Positions 1 to 13,600 of a stretch of DNA of 64,000 nucleotides are shown here, piece by piece (positions within the stretch are counted from its first letter, which is position 1; each line of letters begins with the position of its first letter). The DNA comes from Ficedula albicollis. Taxonomy: Eukaryota > Chordata > Aves > Passeriformes > Muscicapidae. The notes beneath the pieces were generated by a model. That model was given only the letters and a program-made list of their open reading frames with translations, was not told the DNA's origin and did not search any database. The position numbers were made by a program, and so were the translations under genes. Where the stretch lies: NCBI RefSeq assembly GCF_000247815.1, contig NC_021674.1:77149343-77213342 (forward strand). The letters run 5' to 3'.

Positions 1-530
1 ATGCATCTGCTCTCATAAACTGCTGCAAACTGAATTAAAATGCAGCTACTTCAGAATGCTGTCTCAAAGAGAGGAATGTATTTTCAAAAGGAAAACATGT
101 CCTTTCCAAGAATATTTTGCCTCCATAAACAGAGTTGTAGCCTTGAAATTCTCCCTTTAGCTTCCTTGCTCTGCTTAGTTTTTCAGCATGGGATCACGTA
201 AAATTGATGCCTTGCTCGAGGCAAATCAATTGATTTTCTGAGTTATTTTTAACATTTACCATTATAAAGTTACAACCGCATATCCAGGAGGCTTTTAACG
301 TACACTGATAAGGAAATACAGAATAGCTTATACAAAAATGTAGAAAACATGAAAGAGCAGGGTACAATTTCAAAGTAGTCAAGTCCTATTTACTGTGACT
401 CCCAGGTAAATTTATGCACATGAAACCACAGAGAGACCTGGTCTGCCACATTTTCCAGCTTGAATCCCGACTGTCTCTGAGATGCCAGAGGATTCTTTTT
501 TTAAGAGGAACCACTTCTTGCTCTGTTTTT
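1..530. other. Unique noncoding DNA
   Basis: No exon, RNA gene or recognisable repeat is visible. Reading frames here are short (about 65 residues or less) and resemble no family I know. The segment ends where the tRNA-derived SINE begins. Confidence 0.6.
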
Positions 531-675
531 GACCCTGAGATTAGTTCAGCTGGTTGGAGTGTGGTGTTAATAACCCCCATGTTGTGGGTTCTATCCCCTT
601 ATTCGTCTACTTAAGAGTGGAACTTGATGATCCTTGTGGGTCCCTTCCAGCTCAGAATATCCTGTGATTTTGTTA
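531..675 (+). mobile_element. tRNA-Ile/CR1 SINE, TguSINE1-like
   Basis: This is a composite retroposon fragment. The head resembles tRNA-Ile. It has an A-box-like ttagttcagctgg at 541-553, the anticodon-region pattern gtgttaataac, and a B-box-like ggttctatccc at 587-597. After a short linker (cttaagag, about 609-616) comes a CR1-type 3' tail with gatgatccttgtgggtccct and then ctcagaatatcctgtgattt. A tRNA-Ile head on a CR1 tail is the known architecture of TguSINE1, a passerine SINE thought to be moved in trans by CR1 reverse transcriptase. Several changes against a functional tRNA-Ile (for example T for C in both boxes) mark an old, inactive copy. I see no clear target-site duplication. The family name comes from memory of the architecture, not from a search. 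Confidence 0.8.
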
Positions 676-1943
676 GGAAATAAGCATTTTTATGGGGGTG
701 ACCACATGAGTAATTAGGAGAGAGTTAAGGCATTTTAACTAGCCTTGTCTGGTGGAAATAATCTTAGCCTCTCTGAAGTTACATTAGCTGGTACCAGGAG
801 AGAATCTTTTTATAAAACTTTATTTTAAAAACATAGATGATATGATATTTTTGGAAGACATTTCTCAAGATTCACACATTTGTGATTTTTTTCTGCACTT
901 TCAGTGACATCTTTTAGTAATTTACTGGAAATGAAGGATAATGCCATCATCCTAAGGCTTAATACTGTGGTGAAGAATTGCAAAAAGCTGCAGTAAAAAA
1001 TAAAATATATATGTACATACATGCAAATGGATATGCACTTATGTACAATTTTTAAAATATAAACATGCATATATTATTGCTTAGCCAAAATAAGAAGTTC
1101 TTACCATGTTTAAGAGAATTCATTTTCAGTCTGTGATTATCAGGACAAAATATTCCACTTTCACTCATTACAAATGTGTTTGTGAGAGTAACCAATATAT
1201 TTGATTTATATGAAGAAGGTATTCTTAAAGCACATTTTGTAATGCAACTTTTTGGGAGGAAATAGAAAATAGAGTGAGTACTCTTGATTGCTCAAAATAT
1301 TTTACAATCTTTAAAAAAGATTGTTCACGCTATAAACAGGTCACAGTTGTGGTGGGAAATAAAACTTAGCCTGTACTTCCTGATTTTCTCTTTCTCCTCA
1401 AAATTTTCTCTTACTCCACTTCTCCCTGCCCACATTCAGACTTTTCTTTAACAGTTCAGGCATTTAAGCCCTCTGAAGCTAATCATAGTTTATGCCTCCC
1501 ATGATACACAATGACATCTCTGTGGAGCTGAGAAAGTGCATTCTATTGTTTTTATGTGGCTTATTTAGAAGGCTTCCCAGAGGAAATCCTTAGTCCAATA
1601 AATTTCTTAATCGCTTTGAAAAACACGTTTCATTTGGTTTTGTTTGGTATGTGTGGGGTTGTTCCGGGATTTTTTACTTGTAAAGATGTATAAAGTCCTT
1701 GAATTTGCCCCTGGACCCAATAGCCACCTTTAATTCTCATTTCTAATCCCTGAATGCTCTTAATCAAGTCTTCAGTAGTTTTAATTATTCAACATCTTAT
1801 TTAGGATTAAAACTTTTCTGTGATTATACAGTGAACACAGATCATTAAGTATCCATTCTATAATCACAATTAAAAGAATAATCCCTTCAACAAAATTTGG
1901 AAGAGTTTGAACTACCCAGGATTTAAGAGAGTTAAGTGACAGA

Positions 1944-1968
1944 AAAGGAGACTTTGTAAGTCTCCTTT
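1944..1968. repeat. Perfect short inverted repeat
   Basis: The arms aaaggagactt (1944-1954) and aagtctccttt (1958-1968) are exact reverse complements with a 3-nt loop (tgt). The stem is too short for a microRNA precursor and is not followed by a T tract. It is a small hairpin-capable sequence of unknown significance. Confidence 0.7.
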
Positions 1969-4165
1969 ATAAGCTTGGCCAAACCACCTGAAAGTTAAAA
2001 CAAATTTGACAGCATTCTTAGGAAAAAAGTAATTGTTTGGATAGACCAAACATGAGTTGATAGACTATCTCCTATTGTGGCCAGTTCAAAGACAACACAA
2101 AGATCTAAGAGCACAGAGCAAGAGTGCATAGAAAAATCTGCATTTGTAGTTAGGTTTCTTCCTGATCCTTGGTATAAACCCTGAATCCTTAATGTAAGGA
2201 TCCCTGCAATAAAATTGTTCACTATAAAAATCCCAAGTACTCTTGTTATAAATCCATAAATTAACTTACTTTTTATTATATTTTTAGAAACAACAGAAAC
2301 TAGTAGGAGCAAGATAACCAGGCACAAAATAAAAACTTAAATGCATGATAAAATCAGCAGTAATGAAAAATGTGTGCAAATATGCAATGTCTCTAAATCT
2401 TTTTTTCCAGTAAGACCCAAATATCATTTTAGGAAGGTCATGACGTCCACGTATTTTAACTCTATAATAAATTCATTTATCTGTGAGTTACTTCAAAGAT
2501 GCTTGAAAATAATCATCTAGGTAGAATAGTTGAAGAGGGAAAAAAAGATGAATTCCAAAAGCAGTGTGTGATGAACTCAAGTATGTTCCTTTCAGGATTT
2601 TTTTTTTTTTAATTTCCTACTAATAAGGCTTAAGAGATACAGTTAAACCTATTAAAAAAAAAATAAAATGGAGCTTTAATGCAGAAAGTCGTGCTGCAGA
2701 TTGCTCAATAACATTAATGGTGATCAAGTCCCATAGAGAACATCAAGATAATTAAACAAAGCACTGGTCTATTAATGCTGCTGTCCAGCTGCCTGTTACT
2801 GGTGTGGGGAGCTCACATTCGCACTCCTGTGAGTACAGACTTCATGGTCTGAACACAGCATGTGCTGCCTTTGCATGGGCTTCGGGTAGTTTTCCCTTCC
2901 TGCCAAGGGTGTAGATATTTTTGGCAGAGATGATGCTTCAGAAAACAATTTTTCTGATGTCATCTGCAACATACTTTTCATGTCTCAATACCTTTTCTCT
3001 TCTACTCTGTGCAGTAGCTTGCATTTGGATTTTCTGCATTATCTTACCCTTTCCTGGATTTTCCCCAACTCTCTGAAAAACAAATTTTTGTGATTTCCCT
3101 TTCAAAATTACTTTTTGGTGTTTTTCTCTCTTTGATCTAATTAAACTGCATTGGTGCAAGCCCAGTGCCAAAATAACCTGAGGAGGAGGTATTCCTATTT
3201 CTAAATAGAAAATTGTCCAGTGTAATTGGCTGAGTGTCTTAACACAGTTAATTAGGAAAACATACACTGAAATTCTCAGAACACACTTGAAAAAAGTCTT
3301 TTCTGTCAAGGGAAGAGTGGGAGGAGAGGCAGAAGAAAGGAATTAAGCCATTCAGAGGAGAGTTTCCTAGCAGGTGGCTTGAATTGTGCCACTTCAGCAA
3401 ATGGAGAAAACAGGCAAAAACTTACAACAGCACACAGGGTGATTCATTAAGTTATATTTTCATTAATGTTTTATGACATCATTATAACTTTAAAATATTG
3501 AGACATTTTCCTTGTTTAGACATTAGCAATTGTATCACGCTGGGACAAAGCCTAGCACTGCCCTCTGGCTTACTGGGAGTCTGCTTGAAACCATCCCGTG
3601 CTGTCTGTCATCAGTGTTCCGTGTGGGACTTCCTGCAAGTTCTCAAAGACAATAGTGAAACCTGAGGGTTGTATCCTTTAGAGCAAGTGAGTCATCAGAA
3701 CATCACAGATGTTCATTACCATATGAATTTAGCACCATTTCTAAATCCCCAGGCCACTGCTATCTCTGAATTTACCCTTTGTAGTGAATGGAGGATAAAT
3801 TGTTATTTTATTTGTCTGAAAACTGCATTGTGATAAGCAAAGTGCTGGAAATAATCATGTGTTTAGTGTAGACTTTCTGGTAAGGAAAAGAAAAAACCCA
3901 ATAATTTCATATAATAATAATAAAATACATAACAATTTTTTTTTGTAGGATCAATAATTGTAATTGCTATTTCTGATACAATGGTTTGGTTTTGTTTCTC
4001 TCTCAGGAAAAAGTTAAGTTTAAATGAGGGAATAACAAATGCATAAGACATCCCATAGGTCTGGCTTGGCACTGTGTTTATGCTCCATTTACTAGTGAAG
4101 ATGCTGTGGATGGTACCTATGCAGTGTTTTGAAGGCACATATGATCTCAACCAGAAAGCACCTGA

Positions 4166-4200
4166 GGTCGTCTAATTCCAACCCCAAAACAGCCCAGGTG
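4166..4200 (-). mobile_element. Possible degraded CR1 3' fragment
   Basis: The stretch gaggtcgtctaattccaacc resembles the reverse complement of the CR1 3' region, where consensus copies read roughly ggtcatctagtccaaccc. The flanks do not extend the match convincingly, so this is a weak call that could be chance. Confidence 0.25.
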
Positions 4201-7200
4201 AGAGAGGGGCTTTTTTGAGAGGGTGCAGAGCTGTACCGCAGCTCCACGAAAGGAACTCCAATTACACATAATTCTGTCCTCCCAGAAACACCCATTCACT
4301 TGTGGTCACACATTAGCCCAAATTCCTGAGCAGTTTTGGCTGAAGCCAACCAGCACTCTCTCCTCCAGGCTTCCTGAAGACAGGCCAGTAGCTACTGTGG
4401 GCCAGAAGTTCTCATTAGCTAGGCAGAGATTCTGGTGGCACAAACACAAGCTGTCCTCTGTCAGCTAGCATAGAAAAGGGCTCTGTTTAAATTAAAGCCA
4501 TGATGATTCCAAATGACTTCAAAAATATATTTTCCTCTTGCTTTGTCTACATCTCTTTCTACATTATTTTTCCTTTAAGACCAGATAAGTTGTTTTTCTT
4601 TTCCTTTTAACAAGTTCCCTGTTTCTCTGTAATGAACTTCTTCATCACACCTGGATTTTGTTTAGGCTGATTTGCTCACGACTCTATTTCAAAAATATAT
4701 TTTAGACAAGGAAACAGAAAAAAAACCCCATAGAATTTGATGAGGACTTTAGGCAGGGACTTAACATCAGGAAACTCAAATTCACTGAAGAAAAGATTTG
4801 TATATAAGTCAAGCAGCATAAAAAATACAGGGTAAAAATGCAGATTATCCATTCTGGTTCCATGATGGCACATAACTCAGTGTAAAGATAAGCATGGTGT
4901 GGAAAGCATTCAGGTAACTGAAAACTTGAGCACTGCATAAAGGAAATCTTTTTACAAGTGTCAGGTACAGATGAAAATCCATACTGAGTGGAGCAAGTAC
5001 ACTACTTATTTTTTAAAGTTGAGCTTGATATTTCTCTAAGGACTAGTGTAAGAAGAAAAGAAAAGGGCAAGAAAAATTAGTGGATGAACACACAGTTATC
5101 TATAGTGCAAAACAATCCCTCTACATACAGTTACACATATTCGTAATTGATTTTAGCTCCGATGTCTGCTAGCTCTCAATTTACAAAATGGACATATTTT
5201 CTATCCTCTAACTCTTCAGGACAAGCAAGCAATACCAATGCATTTGAAGTGCAAGTTGGGTGAGATAAAAAAATGCCAGCTGTGTAATCCCAAAGATCTG
5301 GCATCAACTGGTGAACCTATGGCCATTGGTTTTAATCACTAAATTACAGCAACAACAAAAAAAATTAGAAAACCTTTCTCAATCATTCTGGCTTTTAGAA
5401 TCTGAAAAAAGTTACTAAAACTGCAGAACCATCTTTTATGAGTATGGGGAGTGAAGTGAGGTGTGTGCATCTATTTTGAATTGAAATTTCTGGTTTCTAT
5501 CTGTAGGGGATTGAAAAGCTTTTGGTGTTGTAAAGACAAATGGCATCCACTAGTGCATGGTCGCTAATAACTAGACTAAAATAATAATTTTATGCTAACT
5601 CAGCAAATATCAGCATATTTGTTTCCCATCTCTGCATAACAAGCTAGCTCAATTGAACTGAATGTTTCAGTGAAAGAATTACTTCAGCCAGGCCATCAAC
5701 CCTTCATAAGACCTGGAGGTAAATACGAGTGATAATCTTTATAACTCCCCTACTGCCAACCTGTAAGTACAAGTGTTGCTTGCTTTGTTCTTTATTTATG
5801 TTTGAAACACTTGTTCTGACAAACGACATGATCAGTGATCCTTCAGCAGTTGGTATAATTGGTAGCAGCAGGTCAGCTAAGTGGTTCATCCCCACTTGTC
5901 TATATTGCTAATAAAACTCCAGCACTACCGCTTCTTTTCCTTCCCCAGGGAGTACAATTGCCTAGTACCCTCACAAGTTACAACCCTACCCTTTCCCCAC
6001 TTGCTGAAAGACACTTCCGTGACCTATTTCCATATGAAAGTCGAGCTTCTTTTGTACTCTAGAAAATACAAAGTTAAATCCTAACCAGCTGAGGATCTGT
6101 CCTGGTTGCTTATTTTGTGTTAACTACTGCCTAGCACTCCTGCTGAGGCAAAATGCCTCACCAGTACCTCCTGCAGTGGCCTGTGTCTTAAAAGCACACA
6201 TTAATTGTTAATTAACAGATTATAATCTAAAAAATAAACTCCAAACAGCTCATTATAGTGACATTTAAATCGCTCCATTTAGTTAAATAGGATGACAGTT
6301 TATTTAATAATGATCACAATATTCCTCTATTCTGTTGTTTTTTGATACAGACAAAAAATAAAGATACCGTCAACAAATAGAATTCAAATGGTCTCTTTAT
6401 GAAACAAAATTAGTGCAAGCTGATTTGTCTCAGGCTGGTATTGTTTCTTGAAGGATGGGAGGGGCGGCTGCGAGAACAATCTGTTTCTTTTAGGATACAA
6501 TTCCGCATGCCTTACTGTGTAAAATAGTAATAATTGTAAAAAAATACCAGTTTGGCTGAATGAGAATTGTAGGATTCAGCTGACTTCACAGTTTTAAGGC
6601 TATTCTTTCTTTTTAAGAATGATTGGTCATTGAAAATGTGAGGAGAAAACAACATTTCAGGATCTATTTTTATAGAAGGAAGCATCCTTCTGTATGATCC
6701 CCAGATGAAAAGCTGTCATCTGTCTTTTGAATAAGTTTTATCCTCCTCCCCTTCAATGGCAAGTTTTTTCAAACTGCAGAAGACTCCAAGCAATTCTTTA
6801 TAATTCCCTAAATAAAGACATCAGAGAACTGGCAAGAACCGTGCATGAACAGGAATAGGCAGCTGTCTCTGAGAGGAGAAAAAAAAATTAAAAAGGGGAA
6901 AAAAAAGCATGCCTACCAGCTTAGTTAAAAGCTGTGAAATGTTATTATTGAGTGTATGTCAATGTGATGTGTCCTTCCAGTTTTAAATGGTGCTTTAAAA
7001 TGGTGCTTCAAGCAGAAGATTTCTCATTTATGATATATTAGCCTAAGTCTATGAACTGTTCCGTGGAAAGTCTCTTACCAGTCCATCAAAGGTAATTAAA
7101 GGCAGAGAGTAAACTTCAAAGACAAAGTGCAAATTGAATTGAGGGAAAAAAAGAAGGAGAAAAGGGAAGAAGAAAGAAAGGAAGGTTAAAAAAATTCATT

Positions 7201-10200
7201 TGGGAATATTTAAAAAGACATTTATTGATAAGATGCTAGCGAGAAGGTTTTAAGTATGGCCAGAAGTACAAACTATCCCCCAAATTTTTATTCTATTTTA
7301 TAGAACTGATGTAAAAATACAAATGAGGTTGCAGTATTAAGTGTTACATGACATATTCTTTATGGTACCTTATTATTAAGTGGAAAATGCTTTCTACTAA
7401 TAGCTTGGACTTTTTTTGCTGAAATTGTAGTGCATTTCTTTCCATCTTCTGCTTAGCTTAGTTCTATTACAGGTCAAATGATGCATTCTTTTTTGTACAG
7501 TGCTGTTTCCTGAATAGCTATGCTAAGTCTACAGTCTGTTCTGTAGCACATACAACTTCAACTTTGTCTCTGCATGTATTCATTATTTCAATCTTTAATT
7601 ACAGGATCAGATAATATTTAGCACAGTCTAATGCTATGTTATTTGTCCTCAGATTTTTACCCCATGTTTTTCTGAGAACATTCAAATAAACTTACAATAA
7701 ATACAATGCAGTGGAAAATTTAAATTGTCCTTATTTGAAGCATTAAAGCTATTAAATAATCTTAAAAATAGGAATATTTGCATTAAATAAAACATTACCT
7801 TCCTGTCTTCTATCTTGGTTATCTTTCAAAACTTTCAAACTTCTTGCATGAATGATCTTCACACAGAAAATAATTGCCAGTAGTAAGAATAATGCCAGTA
7901 CTAATAAACATAATTTTCAGAGACAGCAAACCTACAAAATTTCAATTTGAAAAACTGTAAATTTCAAAAAACTTTGAGATGTTATAATCAACTGTAATAG
8001 AAAAATATGATTCGTTTAACTACATAGGTTGGTAATCTCCTGTTACAACAAGCAGAAATCATCTTTGCTGTCTCTAGTCAACTACAGAGTAAAGGTAAAT
8101 TATTAAAATACACTGTGAGGTAAACTAATGAGCATTTATTTACCAAGTGAGAAATTCTTCACAGTTTTCATCTTTTAAAAAACATAATACATATGGAATT
8201 GGCTTTGTACCATTGTGGTTTTTTATGTATTATGCTCCAAAACCTACTACTAACAAAAAACTCTTATCTTTCAAGTCAGGATAGAGTTAAACAGTAAATT
8301 ACTATATTGTTCTTTATTTATGATTCAGCAGTGGGTGAATATCTTGTTCCACCCCCCCATGAGAAATGACCTATTAAAACTTCCAGTTTCTTTTCATCTT
8401 AATCCAAAGCTCATCAAAATCAATAGTTGTGTTTCCACTCACATCTGGTATCATTAATAATCGCTGTTTTGGAAGGCTAGGGGAGTGGATATATCTTGCA
8501 CAACTTCAGCTTTACAGAGGACCACTTGTACCTGTTTTCTAACTGCTTGCTTATAGTTTGTGACTATTTAAATGGGGCAAGAAGAGCACCTGAACTATAG
8601 GGGGAAAAAAAATGGAAGAGAGGTGGTAACAGGAAAACTCAGTGGTTTTAGTTTATATTTCTACTCTATTTTGATCTTATTTGAAATGCAATGAAAATGT
8701 GGAGTGTAACATATTTCAGATGATGAGACAGATGTCTTGTAGGAAAATAAAACTCCTAAGCATGATATTAGAAGTAGCCAAAAGTTAAAGCACTCAATTA
8801 ATCCAAAAGTAGAGAAGCAGAGATTTCATAAAATTTGGAATATATAGCTGTTTAAAATAGAAATAGAACTATAAAAGAAAGAAAAAGGGGGAAAATGTAC
8901 ATAAGCTGATATATTTTGATTTTTAAATTTTTTTTGGTTTCCATTGTTTATTATATTTCCTTGTTTTATGTTAACTTACATGCAGATGAGAGCTCTACCC
9001 TTTCATAGTGTTTATTTTTTACATAGAACTTTGCTAGCATTGCTCATATTCGTGAGGTTAAACTTATTTTTCAAAAGGATTATAGTTTGGTTGCAAGTGG
9101 TTGCTCCCTTATTCTTTTTTTTGAAAATTCCAGATCAAAATTTATTCTTTTCTTAGAGCAAACTTTTTTTTTAATAGAAAGAAAAGGATGAAAACATTTT
9201 GAGTCCTTTGATACTTTGCAATAGATTTTGATTCTATACCAAGGTTGTTGCTTTCCAGTTTAGCAAATTATTATAAATGACAAGGGTTTGGGGCTTTTTG
9301 AATGTTATTTTTACAGATTTTTATTAACTGCCTGAGTTCTGGGCTTATCACTAAAATTTACTTCTGAAAGATGAAATGATGAACTTTTTTTTTTCAGGCC
9401 TCTATTGATAGAGGCATGGAACACAAGGAATAGGACAGAGACCACACTGAAAATGCACAAATGATCGTTGCTGGGTTGTTGGCTTGATAGTTTTCATTTA
9501 TGTGTGGTAAATGTATAAAGTTACACTGCATCATCTGGACAGAGCACAGGTGTGTAGCTTTTAAAATCTTGCGATCTGTAGAGTGGATGTCTTTTTCTCA
9601 TATATTTTTTTGTTGTTGTCTGGTAGAAACAGGAATAAGATTTTTCCATGGAAGAGAAATAAATGATAAAGGTTAATTGATAATATAGATTAGAGAAAAT
9701 TACCATCTCTCTAGCATTGTTTTGTAAAGAGCTTGGTTGCTGGCCAGAATTTAACACCTTGTGCTTGATCTCTGAGAATGCCACTTGTGATGCCAAAGTA
9801 ATAAGGGATGCGTCTGAGCTCCTGAAAGCAAAAGTCTGTGCTCATTTTCACCTGTTCATTTTTATATGAATGCCAATGGCAACAGTATATTTCTCAGTGC
9901 ATGAAGATCCACCTCCAAGCTCCAAATAAAACCAAAAAGTCATTAAATCTCCTTCAAGAAGAAATAATATATTTATTTAACTGTCAATCCCTGTTTAATG
10001 ATTATTAGGGCAACCAATTAATTAAAATGAGCTGCATGAAAATGAATGCAATTAAAATGAAACGAGAAATGGGATTACAGCCTTTGCATTTATACTGGTC
10101 TACCTGGTAACTTTTATGTCCTCAGTGATCAGTTCCAGTGAGGTCTGGGAAGAAGGAAGAAGGAAAGGTAGCTCAAAGATGTGCGTGTTCTAAAACTTTT

Positions 10201-10519
10201 GTGGACTCTGGAGACAGAGTAAAGAACAGAATTTATTGTTCCCTCTGAGGAAAGAACAATTATATTTTGGTCCATTCAGAAAGCCTAGGATGGCGTTGGG
10301 AAGACTGGGAGCTCAGATCTGTGCGTTCTGTGCATTTGGGAGGGGGCATAGAATTGGCTAGGAATACAGGATGCAGTCTCAAAGGAATACCAGCTTCATT
10401 AATTCTGGTAATTTAACTAAGCTTTAATTCCTAAGCACAGTGACAATGAGGTGAGAGTCCTTATATGGGTGAATGCATTCCAAATGGGTTATTGCAATCC
10501 TGATTTATAGACCTATTTA

Positions 10520-10553
10520 CATATATATATATACATATACACATGTGTGTGTC
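10520..10553. repeat. AT/GT dinucleotide microsatellite
   Basis: A short compound microsatellite: alternating AT, then a few TA/CA steps, then a GTGTGTGT stretch. No coding context. AT-rich alternating sequence with further TG-rich steps continues loosely to about 10605. Confidence 0.8.
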
Positions 10554-10621
10554 TGCCTATGTGCACATGTAAATATGTAAACATGCATGCAAATGTGTAT
10601 ATATGCTTGTATTAGAGAAGG

Positions 10622-10638
10622 TGCCAGTAGATGGCACT
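10622..10638 (+). promoter_or_regulatory. Candidate CTCF site, forward orientation
   Basis: The sequence ccagtagatggcac (10624-10637) fits the CTCF core CCASYAGRKGGCR at every position when read on the plus strand. This is a motif match by eye only; occupancy cannot be judged from sequence. It is oriented toward the minus-strand candidate near 62439-62456. Confidence 0.45.
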
Positions 10639-13600
10639 CAAGAATGTATAACTGATGAGGTGGTTGGATGCCTTTTCGTAAAGAAATCAATAGGAAATCT
10701 AATCAGCACTTGAAACAATGATGGCCTCCACCCAAGGCAAAAGCTAAGAAAGTCTCTACTTGATACTGATACAGTGGTTCTCTCCAAAACCTCCAAAGCC
10801 TTTCTTTTCACTATGGGTGGTTTGCACGTACTAAGACTCAACTGTTAACACTATGACTGCCTCTGGAGTACTGACTAAAAAGATTCAGATGATATTTATT
10901 TCAGTCTCTGACAGCATCTGTCCTGGTATGATGCTTAACTATAAAGCTAAACATTTTTATCACCTGAATTAGGGCAGTGACATCCAAACTGCTTGTCAGA
11001 AGTTCACCCAGCCATGCTATCTATTGTGCATTCTGGACATAGAATGAAGAATGACTCGCCCAAGGAAAACAACATACAGACTTTTATAATGATTTACATA
11101 AACACTCTGGTCCTTAGGCCTAGTTAATTTCTGAATATAGGTCTTTTATTAATATTTTATAAGTGGCATTGTATCTGTAAAAGAAGTAATAAAAAAATCT
11201 TTGTATTAATGCACTAAAACCAAGAAGAACTATGTGGGACTTGTTACTAGAAAAAAAGGATTTGAGAAGAAATAATTGTAACATCAGTAGACAAAGATTT
11301 CTTCTTAATCCAGAAGTCTGCTGGTCTAGAAAATACAACTGTGTTCAGGCAGCACAGACAGAACAGGCATACTCTATTACATAGAGTCTTGTCACTACTA
11401 CCACGTGTGCATGTCAGAAGACCCAGATCTACACCACATTCCTATATCTCTGGATTCTCCTTGGAAGATATTTGAGAACAGGAATGAGAAATAAACTGTA
11501 CTGAACAAGCATAGCTCTCCAGGTCTGGACAGCTGGGAAAATAGAAATACCAGCCTTGCCATACAGGCACAAATGGAACATGGAATTAAAGAAGGAAGTT
11601 GGGTGAGGAGTGGGGAGAAGAGAAAGGCAGGAAGACAGAAGCAGAGATCATCAGTTCTTCCCATTGGAAGCAAGATGCTCGAGAAATCAATGATGAAAAA
11701 TGACATGCAGTCTGGAAAACCACATGCTGGATAAAAGTGGTTTGAAGACATGAGTAAAGAAACGCTCTTTGCTTTTGATTGTTTGGTTTGGTTTTTTTTT
11801 TTATTTCCTCTAAATACAGTAAAATACACACTTGTTCTCTAAGAAAAAAAGACATTTATGAAAATTTCTTTAAATTCTGAAATTCTCCTTATATGATACA
11901 TCCCTCTCAGGTCTGAAATCTTAATCAGACTGCACAGATTTCAGATGATGAGAGAGAACACTACTGTGCTGCCTGGGTTTGGAAGACCAAGGTATGTGTC
12001 TTTTAAGTTTCCTCTCTTCTAAAGTTCTGCAGCTTTACAGCTTCCCCATTCAACCTTAAAAATTAAACCTTGAACTGGACCTACTTTAGGAACACAGATG
12101 TTCAAAACGCTCCCAGAAGATCAAATTTATTCCTCTATATTGGTCTTGAACTTGCGCCTTGTCAAGCTTATGTACACTGTACTGCCCACCCCCTGTATCT
12201 TCATTTTCCTTAAAAAGACCTTGTTTTGACATCTAATTCTTCTGTGGCATCAAATGAAGTCAGATGAACTGTTCTAATTTCCATGAATAATCTCATTCAG
12301 CTACAAACCATGATCACATAACATACTTGCAGGGGGAGAAATATGGGTATTTATTCCACAACAGAAAATGTTTGGATCAGCCACAATTGTGTTCCATGAG
12401 AAATATTTCTGCCTTTCAATCACTTTAAATAGACAAAAAGAGAGAAGTCCTCAACAAAACTCTGAGAGGCTACAGAAAAATCACATTTTTTTGTGTTGTT
12501 GACTTCTCACTAATTAAGCATTTTTTTTAACAAATTAAATAGGTCTTGAGATATGCTAGACTCAGACACAACTGTCATTCCTGATCCAGATTTGACAGAT
12601 CATTTTTCCTGCTTTTTCTCAGCTGTTATAAAAAGTCTAGTAGAATCAATTGAGAGAAAAGAAGAGGTGAATCTGTTGAGAGCCACTAATGACTGCTTAC
12701 TGCAACATTCTTTCCATGATGGCTTAATTAACCAGCATGGTATATATCTGCTATCCTTAGTGATCACTTATTAAAGCTTCTATGTATACTTGCACATGCA
12801 GCTTTGAATACAGCTTTTAAAATACAGCAGTACTTTTTCCCTTTTTTTTTCCATGATGCTTTTCCTCTAATTCTCTTAGCAATCAGCTAACCCTAATTAT
12901 ATTTAGTCTACAAAAGGCTGCTATGCTCTTGTAATATGTCACCCGAGAGATACCTCCTTGAAGTTTGGTAGATTTTAATAAAAAACTAGTTAGTGAAAGC
13001 AAAATCCTGGAAAGAACTAATGCCACAAAGTCACTTTTGTTACATGGGAATTCTCTCTTTTCAGTACAGACACGTGCCACTCTTAAAAGCTCTAACTGGT
13101 TTGATAGATTCCTGCTTATTGCTACATTTCCTGTTCAGCTACAGTTGCTTAAGAAAAGCTGGTTTTAGGTTTGAAGAAGTTTTACAGGTCTTACATAAAT
13201 TACTTAGACAACGTTGTGCAAAACGGGAAGGTTTTTTCCTTCCTCTGTCAAAATAAGTAAATTTCATTCTTCTTACATCCCAAACGACAAATCACTTAAA
13301 TTATTTAAGGAAAGACCATGCTTTTATAATATTCTATAAAGTATAATATATAATAAAGCATAAGATTATTTGAATAAGAATCGAGTTACAGATATAATGA
13401 AAATTAGTCATTTGCTTATGTTTTCTGTTGACTCACCTATTGTAGGAATGACTAAACTAGCCTACACAAATATCATAAGCACGTTTTTTATGACATGAGA
13501 CTCTAAAATAAGAATTTGGTATGCAAAACAAACATTTCATCTTCCTTCCAGAATTCCCCTGTTCCATAGTCCCTTCCACTGGACCGGGTTTTTCTGCATC

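Larger units (their letters stand above)
676..9999. other. Unique noncoding DNA with CNE-like patches
   Basis: About 9.3 kb without a supportable gene. It contains a perfect 11-bp stem inverted repeat at 1944-1968, short T-rich tracts (for example about 2599-2612), a weak CR1-like patch near 4166-4200, a purine-rich tract around 7140-7190, and a homeobox-motif-rich block at 6180-6660 that looks like a conserved noncoding element. The remainder is AT-rich intergenic or intronic sequence with stops in all frames. Confidence 0.55.

Noticed and set aside
541..600. A functional tRNA-Ile gene
   Set aside because: The tRNA-like part is mutated in the boxes and stem positions, and is fused to a CR1 tail. 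It is a SINE head rather than a tRNA gene.
3556..3572. CTCF-like motif in reverse orientation (ctgccctctggctt)
   Set aside because: The AGAGGGCAG core fits but the upstream CCA part does not; too weak to list.
11398..11855. 143- and 89-residue minus-strand ORFs as a candidate gene
   Set aside because: Low-complexity Ser/Phe/Leu-rich translations with no domain. Two overlapping frames are open to a similar extent, which argues for chance.
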